From assembly GCA_028583405.1 (NCBI GenBank), contig CM053251.1, forward strand, positions 12,783,495-12,847,494: a stretch of 64,000 nt of DNA, read 5' to 3'. Each line of letters opens with the position of its first letter. The first letter of the stretch is position 1. The DNA is from Pogonophryne albipinna (taxonomy: Eukaryota; Chordata; Actinopteri; Perciformes; Artedidraconidae). Shown here one piece after another: positions 63,901 to 64,000 of the stretch. The notes beneath the pieces were generated by a model. The model had not been told where the DNA came from. It saw only the letters and a list, made by a program, of their open reading frames with translations, and did not search any database. A program made the position numbers and the translations under genes.

Positions 63901-64000
63901 GTTGGTTAGCTCATCTACCTTGGCTGCAAGCTCTTTTATTGGGTCTGTCTTTGTTTTGTGTGCTGTGCTCTCTTGTTTGTTGCCACACTCTTGGACTGTG

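Larger units (their letters stand above)
58186..64000 (-). mobile_element. decayed Ty3/gypsy LTR retrotransposon, 5' end beyond the window
   Basis: Read on the minus strand from 64,000 down, the order is Gag zinc knuckle, protease, reverse transcriptase, RNase H, integrase and integrase C-terminal region, which is the Ty3/gypsy order (integrase last). Several frameshifts and stops and an L2 insertion (60,521-61,519) inactivate it. No env-like frame was seen. The 3' LTR should lie between about 57,854 and 58,185 but I could not find its limits; the 5' LTR and most of gag are outside. Confidence 0.93.

Overview
The window is vertebrate nuclear DNA, most likely from a teleost fish. The evidence is an interrupted adhesion-GPCR gene with GT-AG introns, long GT/CA microsatellites, and a dense set of transposon remnants that look teleost-like: L2-type LINE ends, TTAA-flanked MITEs, hAT and PIF/Harbinger MITEs, and a Ty3/gypsy element.

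Region 1 (1-29,280, + strand) is the 3' three-quarters of a latrophilin gene. Seventeen coding exons (770-28,120) join in one open frame of 1,091 codons plus stop. In order they encode the end of a Ser/Thr-rich stalk, a HormR domain, the GAIN domain, the GPS cleavage site, seven transmembrane helices and a long cytoplasmic tail ending in a PDZ ligand. The tail resembles ADGRL2 rather than ADGRL1 or ADGRL3. The exons for the signal peptide, lectin and olfactomedin domains, and the promoter, lie upstream of the window. A 3' UTR with AATAAA follows. The introns carry a (CA)n tract, two ~200-bp (GT)n tracts, a hAT MITE with a perfect 8-bp target duplication, and two TTAA-type MITEs.

Region 2 (about 29,280-57,200) is a gene-poor interval of about 28 kb. 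I recognise no protein gene in it. It holds further TTAA-type (Kolobok/T2-like) MITEs, a 252-bp (GT)n tract, poly-C tracts and older dispersed repeats.

Region 3 (57,220-57,850) is a non-autonomous PIF/Harbinger-type element with 34-bp perfect terminal inverted repeats and a TTA duplication. It still carries what looks like the first exon of the MADF/Myb-like accessory protein.

Region 4 (about 58,186-64,000, - strand) is a decayed Ty3/gypsy retrotransposon with zinc knuckle, protease, reverse transcriptase, RNase H and integrase. It is broken by frameshifts and by an L2 LINE insertion with a 7-bp duplication, and that LINE is itself split by a TTAA-type MITE. The insertion order is therefore gypsy, then L2, then MITE. 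The gag start and 5' LTR lie beyond the window, and I could not define a 3' LTR.

All family names come from recognising motifs by eye; no database search was run.
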